The notes under the pieces are model-generated. The model searched no databases. It worked only from the letters and a program-made list of their open reading frames with translations, and had not been told where the DNA came from. 64,000 nt of DNA, taken from positions 558,001 to 622,000 of the forward strand of contig NZ_JAMBOY010000002.1 of assembly GCF_023715885.1 (NCBI RefSeq). Reading direction: 5' to 3'. This DNA comes from Microbacterium hydrocarbonoxydans. GTDB taxonomy: Bacteria; Actinomycetota; Actinomycetes; Actinomycetales; Microbacteriaceae. The translations under genes and the position numbers were made by a program. Below are positions 54,454 to 63,674 of the stretch, in pieces (within the stretch, counting starts at the first letter, position 1; the number at the start of each line of letters is the position of its first letter).

Positions 54454-54948
54454 TCACTCGTCGGCGACCGCGTCCCAGACCGCCCGCGTCGGTGCGCCGA
54501 CGCTCGTCGCGCGGATCCGCTGCCAGTTGCGACCGCCTCGGCCGAACGCGGCCTGCACGTCCGGCGGCACCATCTCATCGGCTATGGGCTCCGCGAGCCA
54601 GTCGCACGCGCGGACGTGCACGAGGTCGACGGCATCGGCTGCGTCGTCAGTGTCATACGCCCAGGGCCCGACGAGCCGGCCGAGATAGGTCAGCTCGTCG
54701 ACATCTCTCGTCCAGACGAAGGAGCCGATCGGCGCCTTGGCGAATCTCTCGATACGCCATGCCAGTCGGATGCCGGACTGCGCGTCCGCCAGGGTGAGCG
54801 CGTCCTGCAGGGAATCCGGCGCAGGGTGCAGCCTCCCGCCGATCCCGCAGACTCCGAGGGCGAGCGCCCGTTCCGTCCCAGCCCCGCGCGGCACGGCGTC
54901 GTCGCGCGATCGCATCGGCGCGCGGTACACGAACGTCTCTTCCCTCAT
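54454..54948 (-). CDS. Uncharacterised protein, possibly EVE/PUA-like
   Basis: 164 residues from ATG 54948. The middle, IRLAWRIERFAKAPIGSFVW, then YLGRLVGPWAYDTDDA, and VDLVHVRACDWLAEPI, recalls the N-terminal modified-base-reader-like domain of some Mrr/EVE proteins (G-R-V-x-G-P-Y pattern followed by H-x-R-x-V-x-W). This is a weak resemblance seen by eye. Coupled (ATGA overlap) to the YfcE-type phosphoesterase gene. Ends convergently with the galactosidase gene. Confidence 0.7.
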   Translation of the reverse strand: MREETFVYRAPMRSRDDAVPRGAGTERALALGVCGIGGRLHPAPDSLQDALTLADAQSGIRLAWRIERFAKAPIGSFVWTRDVDELTYLGRLVGPWAYDTDDAADAVDLVHVRACDWLAEPIADEMVPPDVQAAFGRGGRNWQRIRATSVGAPTRAVWDAVADE

Positions 54949-55442
54949 GCGATCGGCACCAGGTTCGCCTCGAGCCCGGATCCGTCGATCGTCACGGTCA
55001 TCATGGTGCAGACCGGCTGACGACGGCGGTCCGTCGGCGAGCCGGGGTTGAGCAGCCGCATGCCCGACGGCGCGACCGAGTCCCACGGGATGTGCGAGTG
55101 GCCGAAGATCAGCAGGTCGGTCTCAGGGAACGCCTCGTCCATGCGCTGCTCCCGGCGAGCGGCCTGACCCGTCTCGTGAATCATCGCGACGCGCACGTCC
55201 TCGGCCTCGAACCGGGCGACCTCCGGGAGTCTCGCGCGCAGGTCGGCACCATCGTTGTTGCCGTACACGCCGTGGAAGACGCGCGACCGCGATTCGATGA
55301 GATCGAGGGTCGGCAGATCGACCCAGTCTCCCGCGTGCGCGACGACGTCCGCCTCGTCGATCGCATGCAGCACGGCGTCCGGCAGGCGACGTGCACGCTT
55401 CGGCACATGCGTGTCGGCGAGGAGCAGCATCCGGGTTGTCAT
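54945..55442 (-). CDS. Metallophosphoesterase, YfcE/MJ0936 family
   Basis: 165 residues. All metal motifs are present: LLLADTHVPKRA (D-x-H), AHAGDWVDL (GDxxD-like), VYGNNDGADL (GNxD), MIHETGQAA and FGHSHIPWDS (GHxH), NPGSPTDRRRQPV. Small phosphodiesterases of this family act on 2',3'-cyclic or bis-p-nitrophenyl substrates in vitro. Start ATG 55442 has GGAAGG 7 nt upstream, better than ATG 55448. Overlaps the next gene by ATGA. Confidence 0.9.
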   Translation of the reverse strand: MTTRMLLLADTHVPKRARRLPDAVLHAIDEADVVAHAGDWVDLPTLDLIESRSRVFHGVYGNNDGADLRARLPEVARFEAEDVRVAMIHETGQAARREQRMDEAFPETDLLIFGHSHIPWDSVAPSGMRLLNPGSPTDRRRQPVCTMMTVTIDGSGLEANLVPIA

Positions 55443-55583
55443 CGGCATCCTTCCGCAGGGTTTTCCCCGACTCTACGCAGGTCGATCCCGGCGGCCGACC
55501 GTCATGCGCGCCCAGGAAACACTCAGGAAGGCGTAGGATCGCCCGGTGCGCCGGTATGCCGTCGCACGGATCTAAGGAGCAGC

Positions 55584-57044
55584 ATGAGTACGTCCACAGC
55601 GCCCGCGAATCCACGCTCGCGGGTCATCACCGCCAGCCTCGTCGGCACCACGATCGAGTTCTACGACTTCTACGCGTACGCCACCGCCGCCGTGCTCGTC
55701 TTCCCCGTCCTCTTCTTCCCGACGGGCAACGACACCACCTCGCTCCTGTCGTCGTTCGCCGTGTTCGGCGCCGCGATGGTCGCTCGCCCGATCGGCGCCG
55801 TGGTGTTCGGCCACTTCGGAGACCGGTTCGGTCGCAAGGCCACGCTGGTCGCGTCGCTGCTGACGATGGGGATCGCGACGTTCGTGATCGGCCTGCTGCC
55901 CACCTTCCAGCAGATCGGGTGGTGGGCCGCGCTGCTGCTGCTCATCCTTCGTCTGTTCCAGGGCTTCGCGCTCGGCGGCGAGTGGTCGGGGGCCGCGCTC
56001 GTGGCCACCGAGAATGCCCCGGCGGGCAAGCGCGCCTGGTACGGCACGTTCCCCCAGCTGGGCGCTCCGCTCGGGTTCATCATCGCGAACTTCCTCTTCC
56101 TCGCCATCAACTGGCTGCTTCCGCACGCCGAGAACCCGGCGCTGAAGTCCGAGGCGTTCCTGTCGTGGGGCTGGCGGATCCCGTTCCTGTTCTCGGCCGT
56201 CATGGTCATCATCGGCCTGTGGGTGCGCCTCAAGCTCGTCGAGTCCGACACGTTCAAGAAGGCCGAGAAGGTTGGGGCGATCCGCAAGCTTCCGCTCGCG
56301 ACGGTGTTCCGTCACCACTGGAAGGCACTGATCCTCGGCACGTTCATCATGCTGGCGACGTACGTGCTGTTCTATCTGATGACGAACTTCACTCTCGCGT
56401 ACGGCACCAAGCCCGCGTCGCTGGAGACGGCATCGGCCGCAGCGCAGGCCGCTGCCGAGGCCGCGGGCAAGGACTTCGACGCATCGGCGTTCGCCGCCCA
56501 GTTCTACCCCGGCCTGGGCTTCGGCTACACCGACTTCGTGCTCATGCAGATCGTCGGTGTCGTGTTCTTCGGCATCTTCACGCTGCTGTCGGGTCCGATC
56601 GCCGACGCGGTCGGCCGCCGCAAGCTGCTGCTGTGGGTCACGGGCCTCATCATCGTGTTCGGCCTCACGTTCAACGCGTTCCTGCTGCCCGCGATGGACC
56701 CGAAGTTCACCGGCGCGCTCGCGCAGGCGTTCCTCGTGTTCGGCTTCATGCTCATGGGCGCCACGTTCGGCCCGATGGGCGCTCTGCTGCCGGAGCTGTT
56801 CCCGACGAACGTGCGTTACACGGGGTCTGCGATCTCCTACAACGTGTCGTCGATCCTCGGCGCCGCGGTCGCTCCCCTCATCGCCGTGTGGCTGTGGGAG
56901 CTCGGCGACGGCGCTCCCTGGCTCGTCGGTCTCTACCTGTCGGTCATGGGCGTGCTGACGTTCATCGCCCTCGTGCTCTCGCCCGAGACGAAGGACACCG
57001 ACTACGAGTCCGACCTGGGAGTCGCCGCCGCCGTCGAGCTCTGA
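55584..57044 (+). CDS. MFS transporter, metabolite:H+ symporter (MHS/ShiA-like)
   Basis: 486 residues, 12 helices. Opening ITASLVGTTIEFYDFYAYAT and loop 2-3 FGHFGDRFGRKATLVASLLT are MHS hallmarks; RLFQGFALGGEWSGAALVAT is helix 4-5. Loop 8-9 repeats as GPIADAVGRRKLL. A longer periplasmic stretch is rich in Ala between helices 7 and 8. Relatives carry shikimate, citrate, proline/betaine or dicarboxylates with protons; no neighbour fixes the substrate. AAGGAG precedes ATG 55584. Confidence 0.93.
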   Translation: MSTSTAPANPRSRVITASLVGTTIEFYDFYAYATAAVLVFPVLFFPTGNDTTSLLSSFAVFGAAMVARPIGAVVFGHFGDRFGRKATLVASLLTMGIATFVIGLLPTFQQIGWWAALLLLILRLFQGFALGGEWSGAALVATENAPAGKRAWYGTFPQLGAPLGFIIANFLFLAINWLLPHAENPALKSEAFLSWGWRIPFLFSAVMVIIGLWVRLKLVESDTFKKAEKVGAIRKLPLATVFRHHWKALILGTFIMLATYVLFYLMTNFTLAYGTKPASLETASAAAQAAAEAAGKDFDASAFAAQFYPGLGFGYTDFVLMQIVGVVFFGIFTLLSGPIADAVGRRKLLLWVTGLIIVFGLTFNAFLLPAMDPKFTGALAQAFLVFGFMLMGATFGPMGALLPELFPTNVRYTGSAISYNVSSILGAAVAPLIAVWLWELGDGAPWLVGLYLSVMGVLTFIALVLSPETKDTDYESDLGVAAAVEL

Positions 57045-57059
57045 CGGAGCCTCTCCCGC

Positions 57060-57093
57060 GAACGGCCGCATCCCGATCGGGGTGCGGCCGTTC
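57060..57093 (+). terminator. Hairpin after the MHS transporter gene
   Basis: GAACGGCCGCA (57060-57070) pairs with TGCGGCCGTTC (57083-57093), and TCCC with GGGG inside. It starts 16 nt after the stop and lies 13 nt past the HAD stop on the other strand, so it can serve both. Confidence 0.8.
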
Positions 57094-57105
57094 CGTGTGT
57101 CCGGC

Positions 57106-57732
57106 TCAGCCTGCGGCGAGGAAGCTCTCGATCGCGGCGATCGTGGTGGTGTTGTCACGGTGCAGGATCCCGCGGATGCCGACGGCGACTGCCCCGTCGA
57201 TCGCCGTCTGGTGGTCGTCGATGAACAGCACCTCGGCCGGATCGGCGTCGAGTGCTTGCAGCGTGCGCAGGTACGCCTGCGGCTCGGGCTTGGCGACACC
57301 CAGTTCGTGGCTGTAGCAGATCGGGTCGAAGATCGACGCGAAGCCGAAGCGGCGCTCCTCCTCCTCACGCGCTCCGTCGGCGGAGTTGGAGAGGATCGCG
57401 GTCCTCGCTCTCCCGCGCAGCGAACGGGCGTACTCGATCAGCTCGTGATTGCCCGTGCCGCAGTAGGCATCCCAGAAGTCGGCCCGGATGGCGGAGCGCT
57501 GCTCGTCGTCGAGGTCGAGGGCTCGGGCCAGCTCCGCCCAGAATGCGCCCTCCGTGCCGACGGTCAGGTCGATCCGCGGGAGGTCCGCTGCGGCGAGCCG
57601 CGCGTCGAGATCGTGCCACATGAGGCCCGAGACCCCGCGCACTCGCTCCCACCACTGTTCCTGCCAGCTGTCGTCGTCCACGACCTCCAGCACTCCCCCG
57701 ATGTCGAACAGGATCCACGGCTTCTTCGGCAT
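57106..57732 (-). CDS. HAD-IA family hydrolase
   Basis: 208 residues. Motif I WILFDIGGVLEVV has the nucleophile Asp; motif II AILSNSADG; motif III lysine in GVAKPEPQAYLRTL; motif IV EVLFIDDHQTAIDGA. The cap is helical (about 20-95). Family members dephosphorylate sugar phosphates or dehalogenate; the substrate is open. ATG 57732 is preferred over GTG 57738 because TAGGGT stands 6 nt ahead. Confidence 0.92.
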   Translation of the reverse strand: MPKKPWILFDIGGVLEVVDDDSWQEQWWERVRGVSGLMWHDLDARLAAADLPRIDLTVGTEGAFWAELARALDLDDEQRSAIRADFWDAYCGTGNHELIEYARSLRGRARTAILSNSADGAREEEERRFGFASIFDPICYSHELGVAKPEPQAYLRTLQALDADPAEVLFIDDHQTAIDGAVAVGIRGILHRDNTTTIAAIESFLAAG

Positions 57733-57738
57733 CCGCAC

Positions 57739-57744
57739 ACCCTA
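57739..57744 (-). promoter_or_regulatory. -10 box of leaderless HAD-gene promoter
   Basis: On the minus strand, TAGGGT lies 6 nt before ATG 57732. Confidence 0.55.
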
Positions 57745-57770
57745 TGCGATGCGTCTGCCAACCCCCGTTC

Positions 57771-57814
57771 GTCAATGAATGTTGACAATCCATTGCAAGT
57801 CAATGAAGATTGAC
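57771..57814 (+). promoter_or_regulatory. Paired inverted repeats over the small HTH-gene promoter
   Basis: GTCAATGAATGTTGAC (57771-57786) and GTCAATGAAGATTGAC (57799-57814) share the form GTCAATGAANNTTGAC, 28 bp apart. TTGACA (57782-57787) is a fine -35 and GAAGAT (57805-57810), 17 bp on, a possible -10, so one repeat covers each element. Probable operators for the HTH protein encoded just downstream. Confidence 0.7.
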
Positions 57815-57851
57815 GATGGCAACATCCCCAGATCACCCGTCGGAGGCTCTC

Positions 57852-58058
57852 ATGTCACTCACGACCGCCCAGGCCCTCGAAGACCGCGGCGAGCCGATCG
57901 CGGAGCTGCACCGACTCGCGGCGCTCCGCTCCGAGATCGCACGCGCCGAAGAGTCCGAGGTCCGCCGCGCGCGCAACCTCGGTTACTCCTGGCAGGCGAT
58001 CGCCGGCGCACTCGGCGTGAGCAAGCAGGCCGCCCACCGACGGTTCGGCAGCCGCTGA
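57852..58058 (+). CDS. Small helix-turn-helix protein
   Basis: 68 residues. ATG 57852 has a GGAGG site; upstream in-frame ATGs lie in the operator region. Two long helices (about 13-45, IAELHRLAALRSEIARAEES) lead into a C-terminal HTH: RARNLGYSWQAIAGALGVSK and QAAHRRFG. Such minimal HTH proteins are common in actinobacteria, without a known function. It may repress its own gene and perhaps the ABC exporter, which starts 75 bp later. Confidence 0.85.
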   Translation: MSLTTAQALEDRGEPIAELHRLAALRSEIARAEESEVRRARNLGYSWQAIAGALGVSKQAAHRRFGSR

Positions 58059-58132
58059 CGCACAGCCCACCCACAGAATTCGCGCCCGCACGAAGTACGG
58101 TCGGAGTACCCCCTTTCAGAACGAGGTCACGC

Positions 58133-60019
58133 ATGTCCAGCACGGCGACGTCACGCCGACGCGGACGGGGCGCATCGCAGGACGGTCCGCGCGCCACCTT
58201 CCGCCAGCTCCTCCCCTTCCTCTTCGAGCACAAGCGCACGCTCATCGTGGTCGCGATCCTCAGCGTGTTCGGCGCCGCGACCTCGCTCGTGCAGCCCCTG
58301 CTCGTCGGCCAGGTCATCGAGGCGGTGCAGTCCGACGCAGGCATCGGCATCCTCGTCTGGCTGCTCATCGGGTTCGTGATCGTCTCGTCGATCATCTCCG
58401 GCTATCAGCACTACCTGCTGCAGCGCACCGGCACCGCGGTCGTCTACTCGAGCCGCCGCAAGCTCATCTCGCGCATCCTGCACCTGCCGATCAGCGAGTT
58501 CGACGCCCGCCGCACCGGCGATCTCGTCTCGCGCGTCGGCACCGACACGACGCTCCTGTACGCCGTGCTCACGCAGGGACTGGCGGATGCCGTCGGCAGC
58601 GCCCTGCTGTTCCTGGGCGCTCTCATCGCGATGCTCGTGATCGATCCCGTGCTGCTCCTGCTGATCGTCGTGGTCATCGGTACGTCGGTCGTGGGCGTCA
58701 CGCTCCTCAGCGGGCGGATCCGCACGGCATCCACCGCTCAGCAGGAGAAGGTCGGCGAGCTAGCCTCCGGAGTCGAGCGCGCCGTGGGATCGATCCGCAC
58801 CGTTCGAGCCTCGGGCGCGACCGAGCGCGAGACCGAGTCCGTGTCGAGGCTGGCGTCGGAGGCGTACGGCATCGGCGTGCGGATCGCGAAGATCTCGTCA
58901 CTGGTCGTTCCGATCGCCGGCGTCGCCCTGCAGCTGTCCCTGCTCGTGGTGCTCGGCGTCGGCGGCTTCCGCGTCGCCGACGGAGCGATCACGATCGCCT
59001 CCCTCATCACGTTCATCCTGTTCCTGTTCATGCTCGTGATGCCGCTCGCGACCACGTTCGGCGCGATCACCTCGGTCAATCAGGCACTCGGGGCGCTCGG
59101 CCGCATCCAGGAGGTCCTGGACCTGCCGACGGAGACCCAGCAGGACCCCGAGATGGCCGTCGGCATCCCGCGCGATGACGCCGACCCCGGTGCGCCCGCC
59201 ATCGAGTTCCGCGACGTGCGGTTCCGGTATCCCGAGAACGTCGTCGCCGCTCGCGCCGCCGCCGAGAAGGAGGCACGGACGCTGCTCGCCGACGCGCATC
59301 TCGACCCGAACGAGGATGCCCCGGGCGTTGCGACCGATCGCGAGGTGCTCCGAGGTGTCTCGTTCGCCGTGCCACGCGGCGCGCGGGTGGCCCTGGTGGG
59401 CCCGAGTGGCGCCGGCAAGAGCACGATCCTCTCGCTCGTCGAGCGGTTCTATGACCCGACGGGCGGGTCGATCCGCCTCTACGGACACGACGCACGCACG
59501 TATCCGCGCGAAGAGCTGCGGGCACAGTTCGGCTATGTCGAGCAGGATGCGCCGACCCTCGCGGGCACGCTCGCCGACAATCTGCGACTCGCGTCGCCGG
59601 ATGCCTCGGATGCCGACTGCGAGCGGGTCCTCCGAGCCGTCAACCTCGGCGACGTGCTCGAGCGCAGCCCGCGTCGCCTGCAGGCCCCGGTGGGCGAGGA
59701 CGGCGTGATGCTGTCGGGCGGCGAAAGGCAGCGACTCGCGATCGCCCGCGCGCTGCTGACGGATGCGCCGATCCTGCTCCTCGACGAGTCGACGTCATCG
59801 CTCGACGGCGTGAACGAGCAGCGGATGCGGGAGGCCATCGACGCCGTGTCGACCGATCGCACGCTCATCGTGATCGCGCACCGCCTGTCGACGGTCGTCG
59901 ACAGCGACCTGATCGTGGTTCTGCAGGACGGTGTCGTGGTCGGGCAGGGCACGCACGCCGAGCTCGTGGAGCAGGTACCGCTGTACCGCGACCTCGCGCG
60001 CCACCAACTGCTGGCGTAG
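58133..60019 (+). CDS. ABC exporter, fused membrane and ATPase domains
   Basis: 628 residues, half-transporter. A basic N-terminus precedes six helices (about 35-330). The ATPase has Walker A VGPSGAGKSTILSLVERF, Q-loop YVEQDAPTLAGTLADN, signature LSGGERQRLAIARALL, Walker B ILLLDESTSSLDGVNEQRM and H-loop IVIAHRLSTVVDS. The stretch between strand 1 and Walker A carries a 35-residue insert (AAEKEARTLLADAHLDPNED) not usual for the family. Homodimer exporting drugs, lipids or peptides. Confidence 0.94.
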   Translation: MSSTATSRRRGRGASQDGPRATFRQLLPFLFEHKRTLIVVAILSVFGAATSLVQPLLVGQVIEAVQSDAGIGILVWLLIGFVIVSSIISGYQHYLLQRTGTAVVYSSRRKLISRILHLPISEFDARRTGDLVSRVGTDTTLLYAVLTQGLADAVGSALLFLGALIAMLVIDPVLLLLIVVVIGTSVVGVTLLSGRIRTASTAQQEKVGELASGVERAVGSIRTVRASGATERETESVSRLASEAYGIGVRIAKISSLVVPIAGVALQLSLLVVLGVGGFRVADGAITIASLITFILFLFMLVMPLATTFGAITSVNQALGALGRIQEVLDLPTETQQDPEMAVGIPRDDADPGAPAIEFRDVRFRYPENVVAARAAAEKEARTLLADAHLDPNEDAPGVATDREVLRGVSFAVPRGARVALVGPSGAGKSTILSLVERFYDPTGGSIRLYGHDARTYPREELRAQFGYVEQDAPTLAGTLADNLRLASPDASDADCERVLRAVNLGDVLERSPRRLQAPVGEDGVMLSGGERQRLAIARALLTDAPILLLDESTSSLDGVNEQRMREAIDAVSTDRTLIVIAHRLSTVVDSDLIVVLQDGVVVGQGTHAELVEQVPLYRDLARHQLLA

Positions 60020-60258
60020 GCGGCCGCTCCCGCGCCCGAGATCAGGAACATCGCTCCAGATCAGGATGATCCGCCGAGCATCGTCCTGATCTCAGGCGAT
60101 CCCCCTGTTCCTAAGCGGGGCCGCACGCAAACGCGAGGGCGGGATGCCGGAGACCACTCAGCCATGGGTTCGTCTCTGACTTCCCGCCCTCGCGGGTCTG
60201 GGGTCCTCCTGGGTGGAGGGGTGTGGGGCGCCGGCTCCCCCGAACCGGCGCCCGGCTC
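60020..60258. other. Intergenic region with three stem-loops
   Basis: Between the convergent ABC and pckG genes. (1) 60044-60112: outer AGGAACA/TGTTCCT and inner AGATCAGGATGAT / ATCGTCCTGATCT (one G-U). (2) 60132-60194: CGCGAGGGCGGGA / TCCCGCCCTCGCG, 13 bp, loop with GAGAC/GTCTC. (3) 60226-60253: GGGCGCCGG / CCGGCGCCC, 5 nt from the pckG stop and likely its terminator. The first two are larger than termination needs. Confidence 0.75.
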
Positions 60259-62121
60259 TCACGCCTTGTCGAGGCGGTAGCGCAGGGAGGCGAGTTCGGC
60301 GCGCAGCGCCGCGGGCACCTTGTCGCCGAAGGTGTCGTAGAACTCCTCCGTGAGGTCGGCCTCGGTCTTCCACGCCTGCGGATCGATCGAGAAGAGTTCT
60401 TCGAGGTCGGCCTCGGGCACGTCGATCCCGTCGAGGTTGAGGTCCTCGATGCGCGGCAGGCGACCGATGGGGCTGTCGACGGCGGGCACGTCACCCGAGA
60501 TGCGGCGGATGATCCAGTCGACGACACGCGAGTTGTCGCCGAATCCCGGCCACAGGAATCGGCCGTCGGAGCCTCGGCGGAACCAGTTGACCTGGAAGAT
60601 GCGCGGCGCGCGGTCGAAGCGGAGCCCACGCCCGACCTTCAGCCAGTGTCCGAAGTAGTCGGCCATGTTGTACCCGCAGAACGGGAGCATCGCGAACGGG
60701 TCGCGGCGCAGCTCGCCCACCTTTCCCTCGGCCGCGGCGGTGCGCTCCGACGAGATGTTCGAACCGAGGAACACGCCGTGTGTCCAGTCGGTCGCCTCGA
60801 CCACGAGGGGGACGTTGCTCGCGCGGCGTCCGCCGAACAGGATGACGTCGAGCGGCACGGCCTCCTCCCAGTCCTCGGAGATCTGCGGGCACTGCGCCGC
60901 CGACACCGTGAAACGGGAGTTGGGGTGCGCCGCAGGGCGTCCGGAATCCGGCGTCCACGCGTTGCCCTCCCAGTCGGTGAGCTGAGCCGGCGCGTTCTCG
61001 GTCAACCCCTCCCACCAGACGTCGCCGTCCGGCCGCAGGGCGACGTTCGTGAAGATCGTATTGCCCCAGAGGGTCTCCACCGCTGTGACGTTGGTCGCCT
61101 CGCCGGTGCCGGGTGCGACGCCGAAGAATCCGGCTTCCGGGTTGATCGCCCAGAGGCGTCCGTCCTCCCCGGGGCGGATCCACGCGATGTCGTCGCCGAG
61201 GGTCTCGACGCGCCAGCCCGGGATCGTCGGGCGCAGCATGGCGAGGTTCGTCTTGCCGCAGGCCGAGGGGAACGCGGCGGCGACGTGGTAGGCCTTGCCG
61301 CTCGGATCGATCACGCGGATGAGCAGCATGTGCTCCGCGAGCCATCCCTCGTCTCGGGCGATGACCGAGGCGATGCGCAGCGCGAAGCACTTCTTGGCGA
61401 GGATCGCGTTGCCGCCGTACCCGGAGCCGAAGGAGTAGACCTCGAGCGTCTCCGGGAAGTGCACGATGTACTTGTCGTCGTTGCACGGCCACTCGACGTC
61501 GGGCTCGCCCGCGGCGAGCGGCGCGCCCACGGAGTGAACGGTCTTGACCCAGGGCGCTCCCTCGGCGATCTGCCGCGTGACCGCGTCGCCGACGCGCGTC
61601 ATGATGCCGATGGAGGCGACCGCGTACGCGCTGTCGGTGACCTGGACGCCGATGTGCGACAGGGGTCCGCCGACCGGTCCCATCGAGAAGGGCACGACGA
61701 ACATCGTGCGCCCGCGCATCGAGCCCTCGAAGATCTCGGTCATCTTCTCTCGCATCTGCGCGGGGTCGGCCCAGTTGTTCGTGGGTCCGGCATCCTCTTC
61801 GCGCTCGGAAGCGATGAAGGTGCGGCCCTCTGTTCGGGCCACATCGCTGGGGTGGGAGCGGGCGAGGTACGAGCCGGGACGCCACTCGGGGTTGAGCTTG
61901 ATGAGCTTGCCCTCGCTCACCAGCCCGCGCAGCAGCCAGTCGTTCTCGGCGCGCGACCCGTCGACCCAGTGGATCGAGTCGGGCTGCGTCAACGCCGCGA
62001 TCTCGTCGACCCAGGCGGACAGCTCCTTCATCGCGGGCGTGTCATAGGCCGGCGCCGCCCCGAACGTGCGCAGGGGTGCGACGGATGCTGCGCGAGGGGT
62101 GAAGACTTCGGCGATCGCCAT
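60259..62121 (-). CDS. pckG: Phosphoenolpyruvate carboxykinase, GTP-dependent
   Basis: 620 residues, usual for the GTP class. Converts oxaloacetate to PEP for gluconeogenesis. P-loop [20 protein letters not shown] and [20 protein letters not shown], metal and substrate contacts in [10 protein letters not shown] and [23 protein letters not shown] part [23 protein letters not shown] 62121 has GGAGAG; the longer frame upstream enters the divergent promoter. Likely regulated by the ScfR protein encoded divergently. Confidence 0.97.
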   Translation of the reverse strand: MAIAEVFTPRAASVAPLRTFGAAPAYDTPAMKELSAWVDEIAALTQPDSIHWVDGSRAENDWLLRGLVSEGKLIKLNPEWRPGSYLARSHPSDVARTEGRTFIASEREEDAGPTNNWADPAQMREKMTEIFEGSMRGRTMFVVPFSMGPVGGPLSHIGVQVTDSAYAVASIGIMTRVGDAVTRQIAEGAPWVKTVHSVGAPLAAGEPDVEWPCNDDKYIVHFPETLEVYSFGSGYGGNAILAKKCFALRIASVIARDEGWLAEHMLLIRVIDPSGKAYHVAAAFPSACGKTNLAMLRPTIPGWRVETLGDDIAWIRPGEDGRLWAINPEAGFFGVAPGTGEATNVTAVETLWGNTIFTNVALRPDGDVWWEGLTENAPAQLTDWEGNAWTPDSGRPAAHPNSRFTVSAAQCPQISEDWEEAVPLDVILFGGRRASNVPLVVEATDWTHGVFLGSNISSERTAAAEGKVGELRRDPFAMLPFCGYNMADYFGHWLKVGRGLRFDRAPRIFQVNWFRRGSDGRFLWPGFGDNSRVVDWIIRRISGDVPAVDSPIGRLPRIEDLNLDGIDVPEADLEELFSIDPQAWKTEADLTEEFYDTFGDKVPAALRAELASLRYRLDKA

Positions 62122-62194
62122 GACTGCTCTCCTTTGAAGTGGGGCCGTTGCATCCATCTTCTTGGGGGTTGAGCGCCACTTTTCACCAAAACCA

Positions 62195-62208
62195 GCGATA
62201 AGAATCGC
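62195..62208. promoter_or_regulatory. Inverted repeat between pckG and scfR
   Basis: GCGAT-AAGA-ATCGC (62195-62208), in an AT-rich stretch. It lies where the -35 of the scfR promoter and the start region of the pckG promoter should be (TTGATA at 62224-62229 read on the minus strand). A candidate site for the ScfR regulator. Confidence 0.6.
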
Positions 62209-62219
62209 TCTTCTTTCGC

Positions 62220-62225
62220 TAGTAT
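62220..62225 (+). promoter_or_regulatory. -10 box of leaderless scfR promoter
   Basis: TAGTAT, close to the TATAAT consensus, 6 nt before ATG 62232. Confidence 0.65.
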
Positions 62226-62231
62226 CAAGGA

Positions 62232-63674
62232 ATGGCACCCTCCGGCATCCATCTGGCGACCCTTGGGCACCGCATCCGCCACCACCGTCTCGCGAACGGC
62301 TACACGCTTGACGAACTGGGTGCGCTGGTCGGCGTCGCAGGATCGCAGCTCAGTCTCATCGAGAACGGCAAGCGCGAACCGAAGCTGTCCCTGCTGCAGG
62401 CGCTCGCGCAGGCGACGGGCACCGAGGTGACCGACCTGATCTCCGGCGAGCCGCCCAACCGCCGCGCCGCGCTGGAGATCGAGCTGGAGCGCGCGCAGGA
62501 GAGTCCGGTGTTCCGACAGCTCGGCGTTGCGCCCGTGCGTGTGACCAAGGGCATGAGCGATGAGACCATCGAGTCGGTCCTGGGTCTGCACCGCGAGTTG
62601 CAGCGTCGAGAGCGCGAGGCGATCGCGACGCCGGAGGAGGCGCGCCGGGCCAACACCGAGCTGCGTCTGCGCATGCGTGCTCAGCACAACTACCTCGGCG
62701 ACATCGAGAAGCTGGCCGAGAAGCAGCTGCGGTCGGCCGGACACGTGCAGGGCGCTCTCACCCATCGCACCGTGAGCATCATGGCGGAGAAGCTGGGCTT
62801 CGAGCTCATCTACGTCAGCGACCTGCCGCACTCGACGCGCTCGGTGACCGATCTCGAGAACGGACGTATCTATCTGCCGCCGGCGTCGATCCCCGGCGGT
62901 CACGGCCTGCGCTCGATGGCGCTGCAGGCGATGGCGCACCGCCTGCTCGGCCACACGCCGCCGACCGACTACGCCGACTTCCTGCAGCAGCGGCTGGAGA
63001 TCAACTACTTCGCCGCGTCGTGCCTGATGCCCGAGACCGCGGCTGTGGCGTTCCTGCAGCAGGCGAAGAAGGACCGCAACCTCGCGGTCGAGGACTTCCG
63101 CGACGCTTTCGGCGTGACCCACGAGGCGGCGGGCATGCGGATGACGAATCTCATGACACAGCACCTCGGCATGTCGCTGCACTTCCTGCGGGTGGACGCC
63201 ACGGGCGCCATCACCCGCGTGTACGAGAACGACGGTCTTCCTCTGCCGATGGACGTGACGGGGGCTGTCGAAGGCCAGCGGGTGTGCCGCAAGTTCCAGG
63301 CGCGCAGCGCCTTCACCCAGCAGAACCGCACCACGGAGCACCATCAGTACACGGATACGCCGTCCGGCACGTTCTGGTGCTCGACGCAGACCGGGTCGTC
63401 GACCGACGGCGAGTTCTCGGTGACGGTCGGCGTGCCCTTCGACGACGCGCGGTGGTGGCGCGGACGCGAGACGTCGGACCGCGCCGTGTCGACCTGCCCG
63501 GACGAGGCGTGCTGTCGCCGCCCGCCGGCCGACCTGGCCGAGCGGTGGAACGGCAAGGCGTGGCCGAGCGCCCGCGTGCACACCCACATGTTCTCGCCGC
63601 TGCCGCGCGGTGCGTTCCCCGGGGTGGACGACAACGAGGTCTACTCGTTCCTGGGGCGGCACGCGAGCGAGTGA
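62232..63674 (+). CDS. ScfR/RamB-type regulator (HTH, ImmA-like, DUF2083)
   Basis: 480 residues. XRE HTH (about 8-65): [40 protein letters not shown]. The ImmA/IrrE-like domain (about 150-290) has [20 protein letters not shown] in place of an HExxH site, so protease activity is unlikely. C-terminal DUF2083 with CysxxxxCysCys in [18 protein letters not shown]. Short-chain fatty acyl-responsive regulators of this kind (RamB, ScfRs) control acetate, propionate and PEP-carboxykinase genes; the divergent pckG agrees with that. Its last 33 bp are copied exactly just downstream. Confidence 0.92.
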   Translation: MAPSGIHLATLGHRIRHHRLANGYTLDELGALVGVAGSQLSLIENGKREPKLSLLQALAQATGTEVTDLISGEPPNRRAALEIELERAQESPVFRQLGVAPVRVTKGMSDETIESVLGLHRELQRREREAIATPEEARRANTELRLRMRAQHNYLGDIEKLAEKQLRSAGHVQGALTHRTVSIMAEKLGFELIYVSDLPHSTRSVTDLENGRIYLPPASIPGGHGLRSMALQAMAHRLLGHTPPTDYADFLQQRLEINYFAASCLMPETAAVAFLQQAKKDRNLAVEDFRDAFGVTHEAAGMRMTNLMTQHLGMSLHFLRVDATGAITRVYENDGLPLPMDVTGAVEGQRVCRKFQARSAFTQQNRTTEHHQYTDTPSGTFWCSTQTGSSTDGEFSVTVGVPFDDARWWRGRETSDRAVSTCPDEACCRRPPADLAERWNGKAWPSARVHTHMFSPLPRGAFPGVDDNEVYSFLGRHASE

